DNA of 34,421 nucleotides from Corallococcus sp. CA053C (GCF_003611675.1 NZ_RAWA01000054.1:1-34421), one strand, 5' to 3'. Shown: positions 17,260-24,766, counted from the first letter of the stretch. Made by a program: numbers and translations. Notes: generated from the sequence alone by a model not told the origin.

Positions 17260-17826
17260 ATGGAAGCGGTGCGGAGCCTGGGCCGGTGGGCGGGGCTGTT
17301 CGTGGTGCTGGGACTGTCGGCGGCGTGCACGTCGGGCCGGGGCGATGCGGTGCGGGCCTCGGGGAGCGCGTCGCGCGACAACGTGGCGCTGGACGGCTGT
17401 GCGCCGGCGACGTGCTCGCAGGCGATGGTCTCCTGTGGCCGGACGCCGGATGGCTGTGGCGGCTTCATCGACTGTGGGGACTGCGAGGCCGGCACCTGTT
17501 CGCAAGGCCGGTGCGTGGCGCCGTCGGTGCCCGCGGGGCCGAAGAAGGAGTCCGGCGCCCCCACCAGCGCGTGCAAGCCCGGGTGCAAACCCAATGAGTC
17601 CTGCGTGGACGACCGGTGCATCTGCCAGCGCTCGACGTGCTCCTCGCTGGGGCTGAGGTGCGGGACGGCGCAGGACGGCTGCGGCGGCGTGGTGCAGTGC
17701 GGCCCGTGCGTCCCCGCGTGCAAGCCGGACGAGATGGAGTGCTGCGGCGCGTGCATCCCCCGCTCCGAAGGCCGCTGCCCGGAGAACGTGCACTGCCCCA
17801 CCGCGAATCCGCCGGCCACGCGCTGA
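17260..17826 (+). CDS. Cys-rich exported protein, probable lipoprotein, duplicated module
   Basis: A 188-residue protein. A hydrophobic N-terminal segment (LFVVLGLSAAC) ends at Cys23; the lipobox is imperfect because -3 is Ser. The mature part has two copies of one Cys module of about 35 residues: TCSQAMVSCGRTPDGCGG ... CGDC and TCSSLGLRCGTAQDGCGG ... CGPC, separated by a Lys/Pro-rich linker and followed by a third Cys cluster (CKPDEMECCGACIP). The many paired Cys suggest a disulfide-rich fold outside the cytoplasm. Similar DGCGG modules occur, from memory, in other myxobacterial surface proteins. ATG 17260 has GAGGGAG upstream; the frame is open from 17197. Function unknown. Confidence 0.82.
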   Translation: MEAVRSLGRWAGLFVVLGLSAACTSGRGDAVRASGSASRDNVALDGCAPATCSQAMVSCGRTPDGCGGFIDCGDCEAGTCSQGRCVAPSVPAGPKKESGAPTSACKPGCKPNESCVDDRCICQRSTCSSLGLRCGTAQDGCGGVVQCGPCVPACKPDEMECCGACIPRSEGRCPENVHCPTANPPATR

Positions 17827-18241
17827 CCGGAGGTCGGACCCGGGCCCCCGGAAGCCCGGATGTCAGACCCCTTCGCTATACCCTTCCCTGTCGCGCACAC
17901 GGGAAGGTGGCCGGCCTCGCAGGTTCGAGTCCGACACCCCATGCGCCCTCACCGCACGGGCAGGCCCGTCTCCTCGTGTGCGCGACGCCCTGTGAAGGCA
18001 CGAGACCGGGGGACTCGTGCACGTAGCAGGTCCCATGGATGCCCTTTGTGCGCGGGGCGGGCAGCGTTGTCGCGACCCCTCCCACTGTCCGCCTCGCGCC
18101 CGCTTCCATCCGGGAGCATGTCTGTCTTTTTCCGGCCCTGAAGCCGCTCGCGAGCAGGGGAGGGGACCGTCAGGCGGACGGCCTTCGTCCCGCCCCCGGC
18201 TTGCCATGGACGCGCCGGGGCGTGATACCCCACGCGAGCCG
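17827..18241. other. 415-nt leader region before mnmG
   Basis: No convincing gene is present. The stretch contains TGTCAG at 17861-17866 and TATACC at 17877-17882 (10-bp interval), a variant of the motif before the Uma2 and dioxygenase genes, and therefore a possible promoter giving a leader of about 350 nt. GGTTCGAGTCC at 17922-17932 resembles a tRNA T-loop, but no tRNA folds around it. Reading frames extending mnmG upstream through this region are Arg/Pro/Cys-rich and unlike MnmG. Confidence 0.5.
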
Positions 18242-20089
18242 ATGGAACTCCGATACGACATCGTCGTGGTGGGCCTGGGCCATGCCGGGTGCGAGGCGGC
18301 GCTCGCCTGCGCGCGTCTGGGCCTGTCCACGCTGGGCGTGACCCTCAAGCGCGAACGCGCCGCCGTGATGAGCTGCAACCCCGCCGTGGGAGGCACCGCG
18401 AAGGGCCACCTGGTGCGCGAACTGGATGCGCTCGGTGGACAGATGGGTCGCGTGGCGGACCTCACGGGCACGCACTTCAAGACGCTCAATCCCTCCAAGG
18501 GCCCGGCAGTGCAGGCCACCCGCGTCCTCTGCGACCGCGACGCCTATGCCGCCGGCATGCAGGCGGTGCTGTTCCACGAACCGAACCTCACCGTGCTCGA
18601 AGGCGAGGTTGCCTCCGTCGTCGCGGAAGAGGGGAGGGTGAAGGGCGTGGTGCTGGGGAATGGCACCCACGTCATCGCCCGCGCGGTGCTGCTCACCACC
18701 GGCACCTTCCTGCGCGCCCTGATGCACGTGGGCGAGCAGAAGGAGGTCGGCGGCCGGCTGGGCGACGACGCCGCGCGCGGCCTGTCCGAATCGTTGCACG
18801 CGCTGGGCTTCACCCTGGGCCGCTTCAAGACGGGGACGCCCGCGCGCCTGTCTCGCGACAGCATCGACTGGGACGCCGTGACGCCGCAGCCCGGGGACAC
18901 CGCGGTGCGGCCGCTCTCCTGGCGCACGCAGGTGGAGCTTGCGCGGGGGCTGCCGTTCCCGCGTCAGCCCGCGGTCATGTGTGGCCTCACCGCGACGACG
19001 CAGGCGACGCACCAGCTGCTGCGCGACAACCTGCACCGCTCGCCGCTGTTCCAGGGGGACATCGTGGGGCGGGGGCCTCGGTACTGCCCGTCGCTGGAGG
19101 ACAAGGTGGTGCGCTTCGCCGCGCGCGAACGGCACCAGGTGTTCCTCGAACCGGAGGGCCCCACGTCGCCGCTGGTGTACCCGGCGGGCCTGTCCACGAG
19201 CATGCCCGCGGACGTGCAGCTGGACTTCCTGCGCACCATTCCGGGCCTGTCCCGCGTGGAGGTGGTCCGCTACGGCTACGCGGTGGAGTACGACTACGCG
19301 CCGCCCACTCAGCTGCACGCCACGCTGGAGACGAAGGCCGTCGAGGGCCTGTACTTCGCGGGGCAGCTCAACGGCACCTCCGGCTACGAAGAGGCCGCGT
19401 TCCAGGGGCTGTGGGCTGGGATTCAAGCGGCGCTGAAGGTGAAGGGCGAACCGGCGCTGCAAGTCGGGCGGGACGAGGCGCACGGCGCGGTGCTCGTGGA
19501 CGACCTGGTGACGCGGGGTGTGGACGAGCCGTTCCGCATGTTCACCAGCCGCTCCGAGCACCGGCTCAAGCTGCGTGAAGGCAACGCGGATCTGCGCCTC
19601 GCACGGCACGGGCACCGGGTGGGGCTGCTGCCGAAGGAGGCGCTGGAGCGGGCCGAAGCGCGGGCCCACGCGGTGGCGGGAGAGGTGGCGCGGCTCAAGC
19701 GCACCGGCCTGTCCTTGCGGCTCAAGCGCCCGGAGGTGACGTACGCGCAGCTCGCCGAAGGCCGCGAGGACTTTCCCGCACTGGCCTCCGATGTCACCGA
19801 GGAAGTGGAGGTCGAGGTGAAGTACGAGGGCTACATCGCCCAGGCCGAACGGGCGGCGGCGCGCGAGGCGGAGGCGTCCGACCGGTGGCGGATCCCGGAG
19901 GCGTTCCGGTTCACCGACGTGCGGGGGCTGAGCACGGAGGCGGTGGAGAAGCTGACGTCGCTGCGGCCCGGAACGGTGGGGCAGGCGCGCCGGATTCCGG
20001 GCCTCACGCCCGCGGCGGTGTCGCTGCTGCTGGTCGCGCTAAAGCGGGGAAACGGGGCGGCGGGTGATCAGGAACAGGGCTGTGGATAA
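18242..20089 (+). CDS. mnmG: tRNA uridine-34 5-carboxymethylaminomethylation enzyme MnmG
   Basis: MnmG (GidA) is the FAD- and NADH-dependent partner of MnmE in modifying the wobble uridine of tRNA. The 615-residue length agrees with the family (E. coli 629). Motifs: the dinucleotide-binding loop GLGHAG (residues 11-16), GGTAKGHLVRE, the FAD-site signature GPRYCPSLEDK with its catalytic Cys, and GQLNGTSGYEEAAFQG near residue 380. The C-terminal helical domain that binds MnmE ends in a short poorly conserved tail. ATG 18242 was chosen because MELRYDIVVVG matches family N-termini; an ATG at 18206 would add 12 residues. Its last codons, TGT GGA TAA, form a perfect DnaA box. rsmG follows 76 nt later. 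Confidence 0.95.
   Translation: MELRYDIVVVGLGHAGCEAALACARLGLSTLGVTLKRERAAVMSCNPAVGGTAKGHLVRELDALGGQMGRVADLTGTHFKTLNPSKGPAVQATRVLCDRDAYAAGMQAVLFHEPNLTVLEGEVASVVAEEGRVKGVVLGNGTHVIARAVLLTTGTFLRALMHVGEQKEVGGRLGDDAARGLSESLHALGFTLGRFKTGTPARLSRDSIDWDAVTPQPGDTAVRPLSWRTQVELARGLPFPRQPAVMCGLTATTQATHQLLRDNLHRSPLFQGDIVGRGPRYCPSLEDKVVRFAARERHQVFLEPEGPTSPLVYPAGLSTSMPADVQLDFLRTIPGLSRVEVVRYGYAVEYDYAPPTQLHATLETKAVEGLYFAGQLNGTSGYEEAAFQGLWAGIQAALKVKGEPALQVGRDEAHGAVLVDDLVTRGVDEPFRMFTSRSEHRLKLREGNADLRLARHGHRVGLLPKEALERAEARAHAVAGEVARLKRTGLSLRLKRPEVTYAQLAEGREDFPALASDVTEEVEVEVKYEGYIAQAERAAAREAEASDRWRIPEAFRFTDVRGLSTEAVEKLTSLRPGTVGQARRIPGLTPAAVSLLLVALKRGNGAAGDQEQGCG
20081..20089 (-). promoter_or_regulatory. DnaA box (perfect 9-mer) at mnmG stop
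   Basis: The 9-mer TGTGGATAA is the exact reverse complement of the consensus DnaA box TTATCCACA. It covers the last two sense codons and the stop of mnmG. A second identical 9-mer in the same orientation starts 84 bp downstream. Such an AT-containing 9-mer is expected much less than once by chance in a window of this base composition. Confidence 0.7.
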
Positions 20090-20104
20090 GGTGTGGGCAA
20101 TTCT

Positions 20105-20120
20105 GGGGATCTCTGTCCCC
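20105..20120. repeat. inverted repeat GGGGA/TCCCC between the DnaA boxes
   Basis: Perfect 5-bp arms (20105-20109 and 20116-20120) with a 6-nt loop sit between the two DnaA boxes. They are flanked by a direct repeat GCAATTC at 20097-20103 and 20124-20130. No T-run follows, so it is not a clear terminator; it may be a protein site or a weak mnmG terminator. Confidence 0.35.
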
Positions 20121-20164
20121 TGAGCAATTCCGGGGGCTTGAGTGCCCCTTCGTGGTGGAGGTGT

Positions 20165-20173
20165 TGTGGATAA
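20165..20173 (-). promoter_or_regulatory. DnaA box (perfect 9-mer) overlapping rsmG start
   Basis: TGTGGATAA at 20165-20173, identical to the copy at 20081-20089. It spans the GTG start codon and next codons of rsmG (GTG GAT AAC). The 84-bp distance between box starts is close to eight helical turns, so both lie on the same face of the DNA. Confidence 0.7.
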
Positions 20174-20819
20174 CGCGCGGTTCGCAGATCTGCTGGCCTC
20201 GGGATGCAGTGCGTTGGGCGTGACGGTGGGCGAGGACGTGGGCCCCCGGCTGCAGCGCCTGATGGCGGAGCTGCTGAAGTGGAACGCGAAGGTGAACCTC
20301 ACGGCCATCACCGCGCCGGAGGAGGTGCTGGAGAAGCACTTCCTGGATTCGCTGGCGGTGTTGCCGGAGGTGACGGGCGCGACGACGCTGCTCGACCTGG
20401 GCGCGGGCGCGGGCTTCCCGGGACTGCCGTTGAAGCTGGTGTTGCCGACGCTGGGCGTGACGTTGGTGGACGCGGTGGGCAAGAAGGTCGCGTTCATCAA
20501 GGCGGCGGCGGCGAGCCTGGGGCTCACTGGCGTGCGCGGACTGCACGCGCGCGCGGAGGGCAAGCCGGAGACGGAAGGGATTCCGCGCGCGCAGGTGCTC
20601 ATCGCGCGGGCGTTCATGGACCTGCCGGACTGGCTCGCGCTGGCGCCCGCGTACGTGGAGGAGGGTGGGCGCGTGGTGGCGATGCTCGGCAAGGCGCAGC
20701 CGGACACGGAGCTGCAAGCGCGCGCGGCGGAGCGGAACCTGCGCGTCGTGTCCGCGCGGTCCTACCGGCTCCCGTTCTCCGGAGCGGAGCGACAGGTCGC
20801 GGTGTTCGCGAAGGGGTAG
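20166..20819 (+). CDS. rsmG: 16S rRNA (guanine-527-N7)-methyltransferase RsmG
   Basis: RsmG (GidB) methylates G527 of 16S rRNA using S-adenosylmethionine; loss gives low-level streptomycin resistance. The 217-residue product has the family core: LLKWNAKVNLTAITAPEEVL, HFLDSLAV, the SAM loop LLDLGAGAGFPGLPLKLV, then LVDAVGKKVAFIKAAAA and a late RAFMDLPDWL. GTG 20166 follows GGAGG (20157-20161); an in-frame GTG at 20142 lies before that site. The start codon is part of a perfect DnaA box, so DnaA binding could affect its expression. A strong hairpin terminator follows the stop by about 36 nt. Confidence 0.94.
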   Translation: MDNARFADLLASGCSALGVTVGEDVGPRLQRLMAELLKWNAKVNLTAITAPEEVLEKHFLDSLAVLPEVTGATTLLDLGAGAGFPGLPLKLVLPTLGVTLVDAVGKKVAFIKAAAASLGLTGVRGLHARAEGKPETEGIPRAQVLIARAFMDLPDWLALAPAYVEEGGRVVAMLGKAQPDTELQARAAERNLRVVSARSYRLPFSGAERQVAVFAKG

Positions 20820-20855
20820 GGGAGCGTGCACTTCGCAGGGCGTTGATCAGCAGCG

Positions 20856-20894
20856 CGGCCCCGGAGTTTCCTCTCCGGGGCCGTTCTCGTTTCT
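20856..20894 (+). terminator. intrinsic terminator of rsmG
   Basis: An 11-bp perfect G+C-rich stem (CGGCCCCGGAG 20856-20866 with CTCCGGGGCCG 20873-20883) closes a 6-nt loop. It is followed by the T-rich tail TTCTCGTTTCT (20884-20894). It lies 37 nt after the rsmG stop and is the clearest intrinsic terminator in the window. Confidence 0.75.
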
Positions 20895-21037
20895 GTGGTC
20901 CTGGTTCTGGCCGCCTGTGCTCGCGGTGGGGCGGACGAAACGGGCGGTTTCAATTCGCGGTTCGGGGCCGTTCTCGTTTCTGCGGCCCACGTTCTGGCGG
21001 CCTTCGTTCGCGGTGAAGCGCGGATGAAACGCGCCGG
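20877..21037 (+). repeat. imperfect direct repeat of about 71 bp upstream of the MmyB-like regulator
   Basis: Two copies, 20877-20947 and 20964-21037, are offset by 87 bp. Their first 19 bases are identical, and the rest is similar with scattered changes and a 3-base indel. The first copy begins with the 3' arm of the rsmG terminator. The offset is a multiple of three, and the frame entering the downstream regulator stays open across both copies, encoding similar hydrophobic peptides (LVLAACARGG and HVLAAFVRGE). It looks like a local tandem duplication. Confidence 0.7.
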
Positions 21038-21092
21038 TGTCGCGCGGAAGGTTCGCCTGACGTGCGGCGGCGTGACGACGGGTACTCCACGG

Positions 21093-21923
21093 ATGCCTCG
21101 GCGCGAGGAGCTCGCGCGGTTCCTTCGCAGTCGCCGTGCACGAGTCCGTCCGGAGGAGGTGGGCCTGCCTACCGGTCCTCGGCGGCGCACGCCGGGCCTG
21201 CGTCGCGAAGAAGTGGCCCGTCTCGCCGCCGTCGGCATCAGTGGGGACACGTGGCTCGAGCAGGGGCGGGACATCCACGTGTCGGAGCCGTTGCTCGAGC
21301 GCCTCGCGCGGACGCTGCGCCTGACTCCGACGGAGCGCGCGCACCTCTTCGATCTGGCCCATGGACGACCGGCGGCGCGTCCGGAGCTTTCGACCGCCGC
21401 GGTCAGCGACACGCTCCGGCGGATCCTCGATGCGCATCCCTTTCCAGCGTTGGTTTCGAACCGACGCTGGGACGTGCTCGCCTGGAACGACGCGGCGGCC
21501 AGCCTCTTGGGAGACCTGATCCGCACGCCCGTCGAACAGCGCAACGGCTTGTGGGCCCTGTTCATGAACCCGGAGCGGTGCGCCCTCATGCCGGGGTGGG
21601 AAGTCGATGCGCGCCGGGCCGTGGCGGGCTTCCGGCTCGATGCCGCGCGCGCCGCCGACCGGGCGGAGTTCGATGCGCTCGCGACCGCGCTGGCGGAGGT
21701 GAGCCCGGAGTTCGCGCGCATCTGGAACGAGCATGACGTGGTCGAAATCCCCGAGGGGTTGAAGGTGCTCATCCACCCCGACGTGGGTCCCGTGGAGTTC
21801 GAACACGTCACGCTCTCGCACGCGGATGCGGACGGTCACGCGCTCCGCGTCTCGCTCTATTCGCCCCGTCCCGGGCAGTGCCTGGAGCGCGCGCGGAAGC
21901 TGGTCCCCCGCGCTACCCGCTGA
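21093..21923 (+). CDS. XRE-type helix-turn-helix regulator, MmyB-like
   Basis: A 276-residue regulator. The N-terminal helix-turn-helix runs RREELARFLRSRRARVRPEE to TWLEQGRDIHVS, with RRRTPGLRREEVARLA in the middle, diagnostic of the MmyB-like class common in Actinobacteria. The C-terminal part (from about residue 105, LVSNRRWDVLAWNDAAASLL) is the MmyB-like ligand-binding domain, a PAS-like fold that can hold a fatty-acid-type ligand. Start ATG 21093 was chosen by fit to the family; an upstream in-frame ATG at 21024 falls in the direct repeat. The gene converges on the short-chain dehydrogenase gene and overlaps it by 11 bp. Regulators of this class often sit beside a short-chain dehydrogenase, so the pair may be functional. 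Confidence 0.9.
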   Translation: MPRREELARFLRSRRARVRPEEVGLPTGPRRRTPGLRREEVARLAAVGISGDTWLEQGRDIHVSEPLLERLARTLRLTPTERAHLFDLAHGRPAARPELSTAAVSDTLRRILDAHPFPALVSNRRWDVLAWNDAAASLLGDLIRTPVEQRNGLWALFMNPERCALMPGWEVDARRAVAGFRLDAARAADRAEFDALATALAEVSPEFARIWNEHDVVEIPEGLKVLIHPDVGPVEFEHVTLSHADADGHALRVSLYSPRPGQCLERARKLVPRATR

Positions 21924-22866
21924 GCCTCGCGCCGGTCCACGCCTCGCTCATCGCCCACAGCCGTTCGGCCGCGTTCTTGTCCACCGCCCACGGCATCACG
22001 CCGCGAGGCACGGGCGAGTCCGCGCCCACGACCTCCGCGATGTCGCAGTCCTCGCAGTACACGCCGCCCCGGCCGTCGAGCTGGGGGCTCGTCGCGCACC
22101 AGATGCTGGTCGCCGCACCCTGTTCGGTCGTCTTGAGGGGCGACACCTTGTTCGAGGACTCGATGGCGGCACGGACCTCCGCTTCCGACATGGACCGCAT
22201 CAACTCCGTGACGATGGCTCCGGGATGGAGCGAGAACGCGCGGATGCGGTGGGCCTCCCCGCGCGCATCGAGCCCGAGCGCGAAGAGGATGTTCGCCGTC
22301 TTCGACTGACCGTACGCGACCCACTTGTCGTAGGGGCGCCGTTCGAAGTGCGGGTCCTCGAAGTCCATCCCCGCGCGGCGGTGGCCCCGGGACGACAGCG
22401 AGACCACGCGCGCGCCGTTCGCCCGTCGCAGCGCGGGCCAGAGTCGCGCGGTGAGCTGGAAGTGGCCGAGGTGGTTGGTGGCGAGCTGGGATTCGAATCC
22501 CCGGGCATCCCGCGCGAGCGGCGTCGCCATGATGCCGGCGTTGTTGATGAGCAGGTGCAGGGGGCGGCCGGAGGCGAGGAAGCGTTCGGCGAAGGCATCA
22601 ATCGTGGCCGGGGCGGCGAGGTCCAGGTGTTCCACCTCCACCCGCTCCAGGCCCGCGAGCGTCGCGCGGGCCTTGTCCGGCGTGCGCGCGGGGACGATGA
22701 CGGTCGCACCGGCTTCGGTGAGCACGCGCGTGGTCTCCAACCCGATGCCCGCGTAGCCACCGGTCACCACGGCGATGACGCCATCGAGCCGGCGGTCACC
22801 CATCACTTCGCGCGCCGTCGTCCGTGCGCCGTAGCCCGAACGCAGGGGTTCTTGTTTCGAGGTCAT
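21913..22866 (-). CDS. short-chain dehydrogenase/reductase
   Basis: A 317-residue Rossmann-fold oxidoreductase. The cofactor loop is TGGYAGIG (residues 35-42), NNAG lies at 108-111, and the catalytic Ser (VVSLSS, 158/159), Tyr185 and Lys189 (YGQSK) are all present. The FEDPHFERRPYDKWVAYGQS stretch and the late LHPGAIVTEL resemble the retinol dehydrogenase/WW-oxidoreductase-like group. The substrate is unknown. ATG 22866 begins MTSKQEPLRSGYG; a later start near the DGVIAVVTGG strand cannot be excluded. The 3' end overlaps the MmyB-like regulator gene by 11 bp in tail-to-tail orientation. Confidence 0.92.
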   Translation of the reverse strand: MTSKQEPLRSGYGARTTAREVMGDRRLDGVIAVVTGGYAGIGLETTRVLTEAGATVIVPARTPDKARATLAGLERVEVEHLDLAAPATIDAFAERFLASGRPLHLLINNAGIMATPLARDARGFESQLATNHLGHFQLTARLWPALRRANGARVVSLSSRGHRRAGMDFEDPHFERRPYDKWVAYGQSKTANILFALGLDARGEAHRIRAFSLHPGAIVTELMRSMSEAEVRAAIESSNKVSPLKTTEQGAATSIWCATSPQLDGRGGVYCEDCDIAEVVGADSPVPRGVMPWAVDKNAAERLWAMSEAWTGARLSG

Positions 22867-22973
22867 GGCCGCAACCTGACGGTGGGCGGCCTCCGTGAAA
22901 AGGGCGTCCCTTCATCCCATGTCCCGTAACACCAGGATCCGCGCGCCGGCGGCCGGTGCGTCGCGTCGCCAAG

Positions 22974-23924
22974 TCAGCGGGGCGTCGTCCGCTTCGCCTT
23001 CCGGGGCCACTCGAAGTCGAAGGTCCGCGTCTCGCGCCGGAGGACCGGAGGCTGCCCCTTCACGGTGAACGCTTCGGTCCGCTCGGTGCGGACGGAGCGG
23101 GGGCGCAGCGTGTCCGGTTCGGTGACGAGCTCCACGGTGGTCATGTTGCTCGCGGACTCGAGGACCTCCGCGGCGCACGGGTCGGAAGGGTTTCGGACCA
23201 GCGCCGTGTTGCACCGCAGCTCCCGGCTCCGCGCGATGACCTGGCGGTAGGACGCGCCATCCAGCGCCGTCTCCCATTCCAGCCGCACCGCGCCGGGTGT
23301 GCCCGCGACCGCGCCCCGGTGGTGAAGCGTGGAGCGCTGCTCCAGGGGGCCGTTGGGGTGGCGGATCCGCACGGTCTGCGTGCGCTCCTGTCCGGGTGCC
23401 AGCGCCACGCCGCTCCACGTCTGCACCCAGGCGTTCCACGTGTCTTCGGCCCGGTCCCGCAGCAGGGTCTGGAAGAGGGGGGTGTCCCAGCGGGAGCGCA
23501 GGGACTCACGGGCCTCCGGCGCCGGTTCGAGCACGGTGACGGCGCGCCCCAACGCCGGGTCCACTTCATCGAGTCCGGTGAGGGCGCCGGTCGCGGAGAG
23601 CACGAGGGTGGGTTTCGTGAAGGTGGCGACGAGCGCCTTCGTGTCGGCCGTGTCTTTTCGGCCGTCCGGTTCGACCTGCTGGAGGTTCTCGAAGTGGAGC
23701 TCGAAGCCCGTGCCTGCTTTTCGAGCAGTGAGCACGGCGTCGTACTTCAGCGTGACGGTTTCACGTTCGCTGACCACCCGCTCCGTGATGCCCACGCGCG
23801 AAGGCACGGGCCAGGCGAACTTGAACGGAGTGACCGCGGGCGGAGCACCCGCGCTCAATGCAGGACCGCCGCCGGACAAGGCGAGGGCGATGAGCAGCGG
23901 GAACCCGGAGGAGCGGAGGTACAT
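22974..23924 (-). CDS. exported protein, function unknown
   Basis: A 316-residue protein with a probable Sec signal peptide (MYLRSSGFPLLIALALSGGG then PALSAG). The mature part is rich in predicted strands (VTLKYDAVLTARKAGTGFEL, ERTQTVRIRHPNGPLEQRST), with two Cys late in the chain (RCNTALVRNPSDPC) that could form a disulfide, and a basic end (RKAKRTTPR). No enzyme motif is visible. The frame is open upstream through the first parS site, but those residues are a by-product of the palindrome. No Shine-Dalgarno precedes the start; the minus strand just upstream is a pyrimidine tract (complement of 23931-23948). Probably periplasmic or surface-exposed. Confidence 0.75.
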   Translation of the reverse strand: MYLRSSGFPLLIALALSGGGPALSAGAPPAVTPFKFAWPVPSRVGITERVVSERETVTLKYDAVLTARKAGTGFELHFENLQQVEPDGRKDTADTKALVATFTKPTLVLSATGALTGLDEVDPALGRAVTVLEPAPEARESLRSRWDTPLFQTLLRDRAEDTWNAWVQTWSGVALAPGQERTQTVRIRHPNGPLEQRSTLHHRGAVAGTPGAVRLEWETALDGASYRQVIARSRELRCNTALVRNPSDPCAAEVLESASNMTTVELVTEPDTLRPRSVRTERTEAFTVKGQPPVLRRETRTFDFEWPRKAKRTTPR

Positions 23925-23983
23925 GGGCGCGGAGGGGGAAGGGGAGGGTGCCACCGTATGGGAGCAGCACAGGCGAAGGGGCG

Positions 23984-23999
23984 TGTTCCACGTGGAACA
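23984..23999. other. parS: parS site 1
   Basis: Perfect 16-bp palindrome TGTTCCACGTGGAACA, the myxobacterial form of the ParB binding site. It lies 60 nt upstream of the start of the unknown exported protein gene. Confidence 0.93.
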
Positions 24000-24056
24000 T
24001 GGGGCGGGAAGCCAGGTCGCTTTCAATGCTCCCGTGCCTCAGCCACGGCCAGTCGT

Positions 24057-24072
24057 TGTTCCACGTGGAACA
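24057..24072. other. parS: parS site 2
   Basis: Perfect copy of the 16-bp palindrome, 73 bp after site 1. Confidence 0.93.
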
Positions 24073-24141
24073 TCCCGGAAGGGAAGCCGACTCCCTTTGC
24101 GCGGGGACTTCGCGGAAGGGACGGAGCGAGGCGGGAGGCCA

Positions 24142-24157
24142 TGTTCCACGTGGAACA
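24142..24157. other. parS: parS site 3
   Basis: Perfect copy of the 16-bp palindrome, 85 bp after site 2. Confidence 0.93.
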
Positions 24158-24303
24158 CCGTGCCCACGGAGGCCTGGGGTCCAGCGGCGCTTTTGGAGGA
24201 CCGCTTCGGGTGCAGGGATTGAAAGGGGGGCTGGGCGAGGCCCCTTTCCACGTGCCCTCACGGCGAGGTGATCAGCCCGCGGAGAGCTGGGGAACGTGAT
24301 GCG

Positions 24304-24319
24304 TGTTCCACGTGGAACA
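24304..24319. other. parS: parS site 4
   Basis: Perfect copy, 162 bp after site 3. Between them, at about 24246, TTTCCACGTG forms only a half-site. Confidence 0.93.
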
Positions 24320-24602
24320 TGCGCGAAGACGGGGCCCTTCTGCTCCCTGCGACTTCAACCTCATGGCTGCTTCCGAATCGCCGGGACGACTCTTCCGAAG
24401 GGTGGATGTGAAGCCGTGAAGAAGGCCGGAGACCGTGCGCGTTCCTGATGCGTCAGACCGCGGAGGGCATGTGGCGGGACCGCGGATCCGCGTGAGCGCA
24501 GCGGTGCTTGGGCCAGGGCTTGGCGGCGGGAATGAAGACCCGTCCGGTTCAGGGTTCACCGGGCCTCGTTCGACAGGTGCTGAGGCATCTTGAGGATGGC
24601 CA

Positions 24603-24618
24603 TGTTCCACGTGGAACA
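24603..24618. other. parS: parS site 5
   Basis: Perfect copy, 299 bp after site 4, the largest gap in the cluster. Confidence 0.93.
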
Positions 24619-24750
24619 CCGCACCTCGGTTCAAGCTGCTCCGTCACCTGAAGACCGCTTGGGCGAAGCCGGGGGACGAACCGCACACCCATTGAAGGCG
24701 GAGCATTGGATGGGTCGCGCGACCGCATCGCCTTGGATCCGGCATGCCGC

Positions 24751-24766
24751 TGTTCCACGTGGAACG
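24751..24766. other. parS: parS site 6 (one mismatch)
   Basis: TGTTCCACGTGGAACG matches the palindrome in 15 of 16 positions; the last base is G instead of A. It is the site nearest to parA. Confidence 0.85.

Noticed and set aside
17915-17945. tRNA-like T-loop sequence GGTTCGAGTCC
   Set aside because: The T stem pairs only partly, and no acceptor stem, anticodon arm or CCA context can be found around it.
18170-19669. Long minus-strand open frame opposite mnmG
   Set aside because: Product is His/Arg/Gln-rich without recognisable structure; mnmG on the plus strand is complete and conserved.
23984-24766. CRISPR-like array formed by repeated 16-mers
   Set aside because: The repeats are perfect palindromes of 16 bp with irregular spacing from 73 to 299 bp, fitting parS and not a CRISPR array; no cas genes are present.
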